A stretch of 64,000 bases of DNA from Nocardia concava NBRC 100430. GTDB lineage: Bacteria; Actinomycetota; Actinomycetes; Mycobacteriales; Mycobacteriaceae. The stretch spans positions 30,346 through 94,345 of the forward strand of contig NZ_BAFX01000204.1 in the NCBI RefSeq assembly GCF_000308815.1, in the 5' to 3' direction. The notes under the pieces are model-generated. The model saw nothing but the letters and a program-made list of their open reading frames with translations. It was not told the DNA's origin and made no database searches. The position numbers were made by a program, and so were the translations under genes. This document shows positions 35,194 through 43,383 of the stretch, piece after piece. The stretch's first letter is position 1. Every line of letters starts with the position of its first letter.

Positions 35194-36288
35194 TCAAGAG
35201 CGCGGCAACCGCAATTCGACACGGAATCCGCCGTCGGCGGTTGGGCCGCTGAGGAATTGGCCGTTCAGCAGTTCCGCTCGTTCGGCCAATCCGACCAGAC
35301 CGTGGCCCGAGCCGGGCAGCGGCAGCGCGCTGTGCGTGGGCGGCGTATTGGTGATGACCACACCCAGCATGTCCGCGTCCGACCACAAGCTGACCTCGGC
35401 GGTGGCGCCCGGGGCGTGCTTGCGGACGTTGGTCAGGGCTTCCTGGACGGTGCGGTAGAGGGCACGTTGGGCCGCGCCGGTGACGTCGGTGGGCAGAGTA
35501 CCGTCGAATTCGACTGCGATGCCACTGGATTCGACCAACTTCCGCAGATCCGCCAGCGTCGGTTGGGGTGTCAGTTCGGTGGTGCGGCCGCCGGAGGCGC
35601 GCAGCAGAGTCACCAGATGCCGCAGCTCCTCGAGGGTGGTCACACTCAGGCCGCGGATGGTGCGGGCCGCCTCCCGGGTGTCGGTGTCGGGGGCCGAGAC
35701 CATCAGGGCCCCGGCGCGCACCGCGATCAGGCTGACCTGATGGGACACGACGTCGTGCATCTCGCGCCCGATCTGGGCGCGTTCGCGGGCCAGCACCGCT
35801 TGGGCGTGCAACCGGCGTTCGTGGTCACGCGCCTCCTCGATCTCGACCAGCCGCCGCGCGAGTTCGTCACGGGTGCGGACCAATTGGCCGAACAGCACCG
35901 GCGCGGCCGCCCACGCGATCAGGTAGGCCGCGGATACCACGGTGTCGGTGCTGGATACGTACTCCATGAACGGAAACGCGAACGCGGCGGCAGTTGCGGT
36001 CACTCCCGCGCACACGATGGGCACCAGGCGATTGCCGGACTGCTTCGCCACCGTGTACAGCGCGACGGCCGGGGCCACGACCAGGTCGGTCAGCGCCGCC
36101 GCAGGCAGCGTCAGCACGAACACCGCCAGCGGCCAGCGCCGCCGGAACAGCAGTGCGGCACAGGCGATCACCGCCATAACCAGGTCCTCGGGCTCGAGGT
36201 GCCCGCTGCCCAGCCAGGCGTCCAACGCCGCGAGCACGACCAGTGCGATATCGATCGCCCGCTGCGGCGGCCGCCACGTGCGCGGCAT
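35194..36288 (-). CDS. NarL-type sensor histidine kinase (HK1)
   Basis: The protein has 364 residues. The N-terminal part has about five membrane segments without a large external domain, suggesting that it senses the membrane itself. A coiled-coil linker (RTRDELARRLVEIEEARDHE) leads to a HisKA_3 dimerisation box with phospho-acceptor His178 (REMHDVVSHQVSLIAVRAGA) and an ATP-binding domain (ALTNVRKHAPG, GSGHGLVGLAERAEL). The start overlaps the regulator stop by one base (TAATG). It is the partner of the preceding response regulator. Confidence 0.9.
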   Translation of the reverse strand: MPRTWRPPQRAIDIALVVLAALDAWLGSGHLEPEDLVMAVIACAALLFRRRWPLAVFVLTLPAAALTDLVVAPAVALYTVAKQSGNRLVPIVCAGVTATAAAFAFPFMEYVSSTDTVVSAAYLIAWAAAPVLFGQLVRTRDELARRLVEIEEARDHERRLHAQAVLARERAQIGREMHDVVSHQVSLIAVRAGALMVSAPDTDTREAARTIRGLSVTTLEELRHLVTLLRASGGRTTELTPQPTLADLRKLVESSGIAVEFDGTLPTDVTGAAQRALYRTVQEALTNVRKHAPGATAEVSLWSDADMLGVVITNTPPTHSALPLPGSGHGLVGLAERAELLNGQFLSGPTADGGFRVELRLPRS

Positions 36289-36956
36289 TACCGCTCCGGT
36301 TCGCGTTCGGTGAGCAGGCCGGCGCGCTGCGCCACGAGCGCCGCCTGCACCCGGCTGCCGACGCGCAGCTTAGTCAGGATGGCGCTGACATGGTCCTTGA
36401 TCGTGCCCACGCTGAGGAAGATGCGCTGCCCGATCTCCGCGTTGGACAGCCCCTCGGCCAGCAGCACGAGCACGTCGCGTTCCCGCTCGGTGAGCGCGTC
36501 GACGCGCGCGACCTCGGCGTCGGTGGCGGCCATCGCCCCCAGCGCGTTGTCCGCGTGCAGCAGCGTCGCGGCCGCTTTCGGCGACATGACCACTCCCCCG
36601 GCGGCCAGCGTGCGCACCAGTTGTGGCAACTGTTCGGGTTCGGTGTCCTTGAGCAGGAATCCCGCTGCGCCGGAGCGCAATGCGGTGACGATGTACTCGT
36701 CGGTGTCGAAGGTGGTGAGCATGGCCACCACCGGCGGCTCGGGCATGGCCCGCACCTGACCCAGTACCGTCAGCCCGTCCACCTCGGGCATGCGGATGTC
36801 CAGCAGCACCACATCCGGGCGCTGCTCGGCGATCAGCTCGACAGCCCCGCCACCGGAGCTCGTCCCGACCACCTCGACATCGGGGGACGCACCCAGGATG
36901 AGCTCGAACCCCGAGCGCACCAACGCCTCGTCATCGACGATCACCACTCGAATCAC
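36288..36956 (-). CDS. NarL/LuxR-type response regulator
   Basis: The protein has 222 residues. The receiver domain has acidic residues DD at 8-9, phospho-acceptor Asp53 (VVLLDIRMPEVDG) and a conserved Lys in LLKDTEPEQL. A C-terminal LuxR helix-turn-helix follows (LTERERDVLVLLAEGLSNAE, SVGTIKDHVSAILTKL). It forms a pair with HK1 and follows an MspA-family gene after 79 bases on the same strand. It is the best candidate to bind the 21-23-bp direct repeats found at more than ten promoters in this window. Confidence 0.92.
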   Translation of the reverse strand: MIRVVIVDDEALVRSGFELILGASPDVEVVGTSSGGGAVELIAEQRPDVVLLDIRMPEVDGLTVLGQVRAMPEPPVVAMLTTFDTDEYIVTALRSGAAGFLLKDTEPEQLPQLVRTLAAGGVVMSPKAAATLLHADNALGAMAATDAEVARVDALTERERDVLVLLAEGLSNAEIGQRIFLSVGTIKDHVSAILTKLRVGSRVQAALVAQRAGLLTEREPER

Positions 36957-37035
36957 AGAAGACCCGCTTCACTGTCTCGGTCGGAATTGCTCACCACGTG
37001 CCGGAACAGGCATGACGGTACCGGGATCGGGATCA

Positions 37036-37665
37036 TCACAGCTGCAGGGCGTCACCGTAAACGGTGATGTTGTTGTCGGCGGTCGGCGTGGAGATCGCCG
37101 CGGTGGCGAACGAGCGCAGGCTGACCGGGCCCGCGCAGGCGTCGACCTTGACCTGGACCTGCTCGGCGGTGATCGATGCCCGTGCCTCGGTCAGGGGTTT
37201 GGTGCCGAGTGTGACGGTTTCGATGGTTCCGGGCTTGATCGTGGTCGAGACATTCGGTGTCACCGAGGCCGAGACGCCGGGCGGCTTGGTGAACGAGATG
37301 CCGACGCTCGCGCCGAGCGTGGCGCCGACACCAAGCACGACACCGCTGGAAACGTCCACCGCGCAGCCGATCTGGTAGCCCAGGGTGACGGTGCCGGAGG
37401 TGGGGCGCTGCGCGCCGTGGCCGGTGAGTTCCGCGGTGGCTTTCACCGAGACGAAACCCTCACGGCTGACCGGAGAATTGGCCAGGCTCGGCCAGCGATC
37501 GAGATTCTCACCGGATTTGGTGATCGTCAGGGTCCAGCCGTCGTCGGTCACCGTCTGACGGGACTTGTCGGTCACCGCCTGGGCACCGGCGGCGCCGGCG
37601 CCCATCACCAGTGCGACCAGCAGGGTGCCGGCACAGACGTGCGCTGTTCGTGCGATTGTCGCCAC
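37036..37665 (-). CDS. MspA-family protein 3
   Basis: The protein has 209 residues from the GTG chosen because the resulting signal peptide (MATIARTAHVCAGTLLVALV, ending near AQA) has normal length; an earlier GTG would add 15 residues. The body has the MspA pattern GYQIGCAVDVSSGVVLGVGA, TLGTKPL and DACAGPVSLRSFATAAI. It lies immediately upstream of the two-component genes on the same strand, so the porin, regulator and kinase probably form one operon driven by P8. Confidence 0.8.
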   Translation of the reverse strand: MATIARTAHVCAGTLLVALVMGAGAAGAQAVTDKSRQTVTDDGWTLTITKSGENLDRWPSLANSPVSREGFVSVKATAELTGHGAQRPTSGTVTLGYQIGCAVDVSSGVVLGVGATLGASVGISFTKPPGVSASVTPNVSTTIKPGTIETVTLGTKPLTEARASITAEQVQVKVDACAGPVSLRSFATAAISTPTADNNITVYGDALQL

Positions 37666-37749
37666 TTCGATCCATTCACTTTCACCAGGGTTCCGCCTCG
37701 GGGTATGCACCGGGCGTGGTCAATTCTGTTGTGCCCGGGCTCGTTCGGG

Positions 37750-37810
37750 AATCCATCGGCTGGCTGTTCACGGCCCGCCCGGTGGCGGGACGAAGACCCG
37801 CCGAACGACC
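37750..37810 (-). promoter_or_regulatory. Direct-repeat promoter P8 (toward mspA3-regulator-kinase)
   Basis: On the minus strand CGTTCGGCGGGTC is followed about 23 bp later by CCGGGCGGGCCGTG. The words match the family, but no convincing -10 box lies at the usual distance. If it is real, the two-component operon regulates itself. Confidence 0.4.
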
Positions 37811-37815
37811 GGCAC

Positions 37816-38910
37816 TCAGGTGCGGGGCAGCCGCAGTTCGACACGGAAGCCGCCCGCTTCGGTGCTGCCGCTGCGCAACTGCCCCTTCAGCAGCTCGGCG
37901 CGCTCGGCCAATCCGAGCAGACCGTGCCCTGACCCCGGCAATGACAATGCGTCACGAGTCGGCGGCGCATTGCTGACGATCACACCGAACCACTCCGCGT
38001 CCGACCACAGCCGGACATCGGCGCTCGCGCCCGGGGCGTGCTTGCGGACATTGGTCAACGCTTCCTGCACCGTCCGATAGATCGCACGCTGCGCCGCGCC
38101 GGAAACGTCGTCGGGCAGCGTCCCCGCGAACACCACGGCAATACCGCTGGCGTCGATCAGCGCCCGCAGATCCGCCAGGGTCGGCTGGGGCGTCAGCTCC
38201 GTGGCCCGTCCACCCGAGGCGCGCAACAGCGTCACCAGATTTCGCAATTCGTCGAGCGTCGAGACACTCAATCCCCGAATCTGTCGCGCGGCCTCGCGGG
38301 TCTGCGCATCGGTCGTCGCGACGGCCAACGCCCCGGCACGCACCGCGATCAGGCTGACCTGATGCGACACCACATCGTGCATCTCCCGGCCGATCTGCGC
38401 CCGTTCCCGCGCCAGCACCGCCTGCGCATGCAGATCGCGCTCGTGATCGCGCGCCTCCTCGATTTCGACCAATCGCTGTGCGAGCTCGTCGCGGGTGCGC
38501 ATCAGCAGGCCGAACAGGACCGGCGCGGCGGCCCACGCGGCGGTGAACGCGAGATACACCACGGCATCGGCGTGCGAACCGAACCCGTCGAGCGGCCACG
38601 ATGACGCCACCGTCGACGCCAGTGCGACCGCGGCCGCGCACCCGAAGACCACTCGCCGATCGGGCGACTGCCTGCCGACGGTGTACAGGGCGATGGCGGG
38701 GGCCACGATGAGCCCGGTCAGCGCCGCCGGCAACGTGAACAGAAACACCGCCACCGGCCACTGTCGCCGCAATAGCAGTGCGGCACAGGCGATCACCGCG
38801 AACGCCAACACGCCACGGTCCAGATACGCCTTCCCGAACACCGCGTCCGCGACCGCGACCGCCACCGCGGCCAAATCGACAGCCCAGCGTCGCAGCTCCT
38901 CCCGCGACAT
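37816..38910 (-). CDS. NarL-type sensor histidine kinase (HK2), without its own regulator
   Basis: This 364-residue paralogue of HK1 has the same length, membrane-segment pattern and phospho-acceptor position (His178). The catalytic core is almost identical (RAQIGREMHDVVSHQVSLIA; TNVRKHAPGASADV; GSGHGLLGLAERAELLKGQL). No response regulator is next to it. With such a similar dimerisation helix it may talk to the same regulator. The ATG at 38910 was preferred because promoter P9 lies about 100 bp upstream of it and a longer frame would run through that promoter. Confidence 0.88.
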   Translation of the reverse strand: MSREELRRWAVDLAAVAVAVADAVFGKAYLDRGVLAFAVIACAALLLRRQWPVAVFLFTLPAALTGLIVAPAIALYTVGRQSPDRRVVFGCAAAVALASTVASSWPLDGFGSHADAVVYLAFTAAWAAAPVLFGLLMRTRDELAQRLVEIEEARDHERDLHAQAVLARERAQIGREMHDVVSHQVSLIAVRAGALAVATTDAQTREAARQIRGLSVSTLDELRNLVTLLRASGGRATELTPQPTLADLRALIDASGIAVVFAGTLPDDVSGAAQRAIYRTVQEALTNVRKHAPGASADVRLWSDAEWFGVIVSNAPPTRDALSLPGSGHGLLGLAERAELLKGQLRSGSTEAGGFRVELRLPRT

Positions 38911-39003
38911 CAGCCGCGTTCCGCCGCCATAGCTCGCCGCGGGGTTCACCGCGGCCGCCGTCGGGTGCCCGCGGGCACGGAATTCTTGTCGTCCACCTTG
39001 GCG

Positions 39004-39062
39004 ACGGTAGGTGCCGGCCGTGGAGGCGACCATCCGCCGATCGGCGGAAACCAACCCGTCCA
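39004..39062 (-). promoter_or_regulatory. Direct-repeat promoter P9 (toward HK2)
   Basis: On the minus strand GGACGGGTTGGTT and GATCGGCGGATGGTCG repeat with a 22-bp period. The -10 hexamer TACCGT (plus 39004-39009) is 17 bp after TGGTCG. It is a strong family member, making HK2 part of the same regulon. Confidence 0.62.
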
Positions 39063-39113
39063 GGGGCTGGCAGTGCACCGTTTCGCCGCGAGCCAACGCA
39101 TCCGCGCCAGCCA

Positions 39114-39173
39114 CTCGGCGGGCCGGTTCCAGCCCCTCGGCGGGTGGTTGGGATGCCGGGCCGCCCATAGGTT
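39114..39173 (+). promoter_or_regulatory. Direct-repeat promoter P10 (toward DUF418 copy 2)
   Basis: CTCGGCGGGCCGGTT and CTCGGCGGGTGGTTG repeat with a 22-bp period. TAGGTT (39168-39173) is 17 bp after TGGTTG. It is back-to-back with P9 and almost superimposable on P6, which drives the other DUF418 gene. Confidence 0.68.
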
Positions 39174-39296
39174 GACTCGGAAGTTTGTCCATCCGGGACC
39201 CCGACCGATCACTGGACCATGTCGACCACCACCCGCCGCGGATCACGAATTCGATTCCGCGCGGCAGCGAATTCGATTCGAAGGAACGAGATCTCC

Positions 39297-40529
39297 ATGC
39301 CGGACGAGGCGGATACGCCGATTTCCGCGCCCACCGCCGCCCGCCGCATCGGTGAGCTCGACATCCTGCGCGGGTTCGCGCTTTTTGGGATCGTTGTGGT
39401 CAATACGCTCGTCGTGTCGGCGATGTTCGCTCCCGGGGGCGGAATCGGCCAGCGGCCGACGGGGTCGGGTGACGTCGTGGACCGCATCTGCGGCGGCCTG
39501 GAACAGGCGCTGTTCGAGGGCAAGTTCTATCTGCTGTTCGCGTTCCTGTTCGGCTACTCGTTCACCCTGCAGATGGCCGCCGCCGATCGCGCCGGAGTGC
39601 GGCCGGTGCCTCGACTGCTGCGCCGCAGTGCCGCGCTGTTCCTGGTCGGCGCCGCGCACGTGACGCTGCTGTGGCTAGGCGACATCCTCACCCTGTACGC
39701 CGTGTTGTGCGTAATCCTGCTGGCAGTCAGCAATATTCGTGCCCGCACCGCGTTCCTCACCGGCCTGCTGCTGTATGCCGCGTTCGCTCTGCTGCCTCCC
39801 GAACTGGTCGTCAAGAGCGGCGCGGCGAACGCGCCTCGCACCGATGTCGGCTTCACCGGCGGTTTCGCCGAAACCCTCGTCTCGCAGGTGTCCGCGGCCC
39901 CGCACTTCATGCTGCAGATCTGGCAGTACCAGGGCGTGCCCGCGCTGGGCATGTTCCTCATCGGACTCGCGGCGGGCAAGCGGCGGGTCTTCGAGAATCC
40001 GGAATTGCTGCGCCACTGGACACCTCGCGCGCTGACGCTGGGATTCGGTGTGGGCGGATCGGTGTCGCTGGTGTCGTTCGTCTCCTCGCTGGCCGATGTC
40101 CGGCTGCCCGCGTTCTGGCCGACTCTGCAGTCGCTGTCCAGCCCCTTGCTGACCCTCGGTTATATCGGGGTCCTGGTGTGGCTGACCCGCTCCGCGTACG
40201 CCGACACGGTGGCCCGCTTGGCCCCGGCCGGCCGGATGGCGGCCTCCAACTACATCGGGCAGTCGGTGGTGTGCATGCTCATCTACTCCGGATACGGTCT
40301 GGCGCTGGCGGGCCAGGTGCCGACCGCGGGCATCATGGCGATCGCCACGGCGACCTTCGCCGCGCAGGTCTGGTTCAGCGCGTGGTGGTTGCGCCGCCAC
40401 CCCTACGGCCCGGTCGAATGGCTCCTTCGCGCCGCGACCAATCTCGCGGTCCCGCCGTGGCGCACGCCCGCCGATCGGCGGGGCGGAAACCGAAACCTGC
40501 CGGATGGTCCTCGCCCGCCACGGCCGTGA
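39297..40529 (+). CDS. DUF418 membrane protein (copy 2)
   Basis: This 410-residue protein is a paralogue of copy 1, with about ten membrane segments. It has identical blocks RIGELDILRGFAL, KFYLLFAFLFGYSFTLQMAA, PALGMFL and RMAASNYIGQS. The ATG at 39297 follows AAGGAACGAG and matches the start region of copy 1. It lies 10 bases before the next membrane gene. Confidence 0.86.
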   Translation: MPDEADTPISAPTAARRIGELDILRGFALFGIVVVNTLVVSAMFAPGGGIGQRPTGSGDVVDRICGGLEQALFEGKFYLLFAFLFGYSFTLQMAAADRAGVRPVPRLLRRSAALFLVGAAHVTLLWLGDILTLYAVLCVILLAVSNIRARTAFLTGLLLYAAFALLPPELVVKSGAANAPRTDVGFTGGFAETLVSQVSAAPHFMLQIWQYQGVPALGMFLIGLAAGKRRVFENPELLRHWTPRALTLGFGVGGSVSLVSFVSSLADVRLPAFWPTLQSLSSPLLTLGYIGVLVWLTRSAYADTVARLAPAGRMAASNYIGQSVVCMLIYSGYGLALAGQVPTAGIMAIATATFAAQVWFSAWWLRRHPYGPVEWLLRAATNLAVPPWRTPADRRGGNRNLPDGPRPPRP

Positions 40530-40539
40530 CGCTGGATCC

Positions 40540-41781
40540 ATGACCTCGACACAGCCGCCACAGGAGACATCGCCTCCATCGACTCCGCCCGGACCCACCG
40601 AATCGGCTCCGCCCGGTCCCTCGACGGGGCGGCTGGTCGGTATCGATCTGGCTCGGGCGCTGGCCGTGTTCGGTATGTACACCGTGCACGTCGGCCCCGA
40701 ATTGTCGGCCACCCACGGCGTCGGCAGCTGGATCCGCTACCTGGTCGACGGCCGCTCCTCGATCCTGTTCGCCACGCTGGCCGGGTTCTCGCTGGTGCTG
40801 ATCGCCGGACGCCGACAGCCGAAGACCGGCCGGACGGGCCGACAAGCCAAGGCCCGCATCGCGATCCGCGCCCTGGTCCTCATCGCCCTGGGCACCGTGA
40901 TGACGATGTTCTACGGCGACGTGGTGATCCTCGCCTTCTACGGCGTGTACTTCCTGGCGGCCCTGCCGCTGGCCAAGTACAGCGCCAAGACGCTCGCGAT
41001 CATCGCGTCCGCGCTCGCGCTGATCACCCCGCAGCTGGCGTTCGTCCTGCGATCGCTGCTCAGCGAGCCGGTCCGGCACGCCATCGACGCCTACGATCCG
41101 CTCGAAAAGCTCAGCAGCGTAGGCGTTCTCGACCTGCTGCTCACCGGCATGTACCCGACGATCACCTGGCTGCCGTTCATCATCGCCGGCATGGCACTGG
41201 CCCGCCTCGACCTGTCCGTCCCCGCGGTGCAGGCGCGCGTCGCCGTACTCGGCGCCACCCTCACCCTGCTCGGATATGGCCTGTCCCGACTGTTCGGCGG
41301 CCCGGACGCGCTGGCCAGCACCGCCGAATCCGGACCACCGCCCGGGGCCGGCGGGAAGATGCCGCCCGGCGCGGGCAGCGAGGCGTTGTTCCCCCAGGGC
41401 TCGGCCTCGTCGCTGTTGCTGGCCGGACCGCACAGCGGCACCACCTTCGACATCGTCGGCAGCGGCGGCTTCGCGATCTTGGTGATCGTGGCCGCGACGG
41501 CCGCGATGGCCCGCCTCCCACGACTGCGCCGACTCGCCACACCGATCATCGCCGTGGGCACCATGTCCCTGACCGCCTACGTCGGCCACTTCGTCGCGAT
41601 GTCCGTCTTCGCCCTGGCTCCCAACGGATCCGGCGGCCCGCCTCAACCTTCCTGGACGCCGCTGCTCCTGCTGATCCTCGGGGTCACGGTATTCGCCACG
41701 ATCTGGTCCCGCTTCTTTCGTCGCGGACCACTCGAATACCTACTGAACGCCGCCACCAAGCCCGCCAAGTACATCCGCTGA
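40540..41781 (+). CDS. Membrane acyltransferase-like protein (DUF1624/HGSNAT type)
   Basis: The protein has 413 residues and about nine membrane segments. It begins with a proline-rich cytosolic leader, then GRLVGIDLARALAVFGMYTV, the opening motif of heparan-alpha-glucosaminide N-acetyltransferase-like and DUF418-related proteins. A Pro/Gly-rich loop near residue 265 is probably external, and the C-terminus resembles DUF418 (FRRGPLEYLLNAATKPAKYI). It is probably cotranscribed with DUF418 copy 2. An acyl-transfer role is inferred from the fold only. Confidence 0.75.
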   Translation: MTSTQPPQETSPPSTPPGPTESAPPGPSTGRLVGIDLARALAVFGMYTVHVGPELSATHGVGSWIRYLVDGRSSILFATLAGFSLVLIAGRRQPKTGRTGRQAKARIAIRALVLIALGTVMTMFYGDVVILAFYGVYFLAALPLAKYSAKTLAIIASALALITPQLAFVLRSLLSEPVRHAIDAYDPLEKLSSVGVLDLLLTGMYPTITWLPFIIAGMALARLDLSVPAVQARVAVLGATLTLLGYGLSRLFGGPDALASTAESGPPPGAGGKMPPGAGSEALFPQGSASSLLLAGPHSGTTFDIVGSGGFAILVIVAATAAMARLPRLRRLATPIIAVGTMSLTAYVGHFVAMSVFALAPNGSGGPPQPSWTPLLLLILGVTVFATIWSRFFRRGPLEYLLNAATKPAKYIR

Positions 41782-41819
41782 GGTCCCCGGCCGGGCGAGA
41801 CTCGTGTCTCGCCCGGCCG

Positions 41820-43013
41820 CTATCGCAGTCGCCGATACAGCCCCGCCGCTGCCAAGGATCCGACCCCATGGAATACCACACTGCCCAAAACCACGAGCAC
41901 CATGACCGACAGCGTCGTGTAGGACGCTTCATCGTTCAACACGTTGAAGGCCAACAGCCCGAACACGATCGACGTGGTCCCCCGCGGACCCAGCCAACCG
42001 ATCGTGAGCCGATCTCGCCAGGAGAAGTCGGAGCCGAGCATCGCCAGCAGCACGGGCCCGATCCGCACGACCGTCAACACTGCGATTCCGTACACGACCA
42101 GCTGCCAATTCAGATCGGTGGTGACCGCGAGGACGGCGGCGCTGCCGAACACGAACCACATGACCACGGTGAGCAAGAACCCCAGATCGTCCAGCAGCTC
42201 CACTTCCTTTCGCAGCGCAGCGGAATCACGCATCGACCGGTAGACGATGCCGCAGACGAACGCGGCGACGAAACCGTTCCCGTGCACGCCCACCGACACC
42301 GAGAAGGACAGGATCGGCGCGGCGACCACCGCGACCCGTTTCGACTGCTCGGTCATCAGGTTCCGCCGCTCACCGACATTGGTGAGCACGGCGAGCACCG
42401 CACCCACCAGCAGGCCGACGGCGATGGCCTTGGCCGCCGCCGGAAGCGCGGTCTGCAACGCCTCCACCACCGTATTCGCCTGCGACTTGACGCCCGCCAG
42501 CACAAGGGCGCTCAGGAAGATCGGCGAGACGATGCCGTCGTTGTAGCCGCTCTCCACGTTCAGCAGATTGCGGACCCGCTCCGGCAGCCGGCGGTCGCGC
42601 ACGATCGAGGTCGCGGGCGCGAAATCCGACGGGACCACCGCACAAGCGATCACCAGCAGCACCGACCACGCCAGTCCCGGAAACAACCAGCTGCCGAGCA
42701 GAACGGCCAGTCCCAGGCTGAGCGGCAATGCGAGGAACAACAGCCGAAACGCCGACCACCGCTCCCGGCCCAGCAACCCACCCCGCACCTATGCCGCGTC
42801 CACGAAAAGCAGCACGGCCAGAATGAGTTCCGCCACCTTCAACGCGACCTCGGTGTTCAAGGTCTCGCCGAGCGTGCTCCGGGTCGTGATACCCACTGCC
42901 ACACCGGCGAAGACCATGATGATCGGCGCGGTGATCCGCCAGCGCTCCAACCGCCCCGCCACCACCGCCCACAGCGCCACCACCGACGCCACCACGATCA
43001 ACGACTGATTCAC
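41820..43013 (-). pseudogene. CPA1-type Na+(K+)/H+ antiporter interrupted by an in-frame TAG
   Basis: The first part (75 codons, MNQSLIVVASVVALWAVVAG to LLFVDAA) ends at TAG (42789-42791). The next codon, in the same frame, continues as VRGGLLGRERWSAFRLLFLA and runs 323 residues with the antiporter hallmarks VPSDFAPATSIV, NVESGYNDGIVSPIFLSALV and GWLGPRGTTSIVF. Read through, it would be about 398 residues, a little shorter than typical CPA1 exchangers. One substitution (for example GAG to TAG) explains it. Either it is a pseudogene, or two chains are made, the second from the GTG directly after the stop. Confidence 0.8.
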
Positions 43014-43154
43014 CCGCTACCTCTCCGTGCCCAGTGACTTCCAGCCACCATTCCCGGTCATCATCGAGGCCGTCTCGACCGGTTGGGGTGTGACACGCAC
43101 ACCACACCCCGGACATCCCGCTCCCGGCCCGAAGCCCAACTGCGAACACCCGCC

Positions 43155-43215
43155 GACAGGCCGGCCGCTCCAGTCACTCGGCGGGTGCCGAACCGAATGA
43201 ATGACTGCCTACGAT
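43155..43215 (+). promoter_or_regulatory. Direct-repeat promoter P11 (no intact gene downstream)
   Basis: TCGGCGGGTGCCG is followed 18 bp later by TACGAT (43210-43215). The distal word is weak. The sequence after the -10 (CTACGATCGCAGTGATCGCG) closely resembles that at P3. It faces only about 120 bp and a terminator, so its gene appears to have been lost. Confidence 0.45.
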
Positions 43216-43335
43216 CGCAGTGATCGCGGCCGCGTCGTTCCTCCCCTGGCCGGCCCCGGTCCTGCCCCGTCCCACGGTGCTCCGCGCACATCGCGATTCG
43301 GACGGTGACAGACCGGTGACCTCGCCGCCGGATGT

Positions 43336-43377
43336 GGTGGGCACCCGTGCGATTTCAGTCCGGCACGGGTGCCCACC
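43336..43377. terminator. Perfect 15-bp hairpin between P11 and the ABC exporter
   Basis: Arms GGTGGGCACCCGTGC (43336-43350) and their exact complement (43363-43377) enclose a 12-base loop. It lies six bases from the stop of the minus-strand ABC exporter. It probably works in both directions; there is no clear T run. Confidence 0.65.
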
Positions 43378-43383
43378 GCTATT

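Noticed and set aside
42789..42791. The TAG in the antiporter as pyrrolysine or another recoding event
   Set aside because: Actinobacteria of this type have no known pyrrolysine system, antiporters do not need the residue, and no recoding structure is visible. A nonsense mutation, or reinitiation at the next GTG, is simpler.
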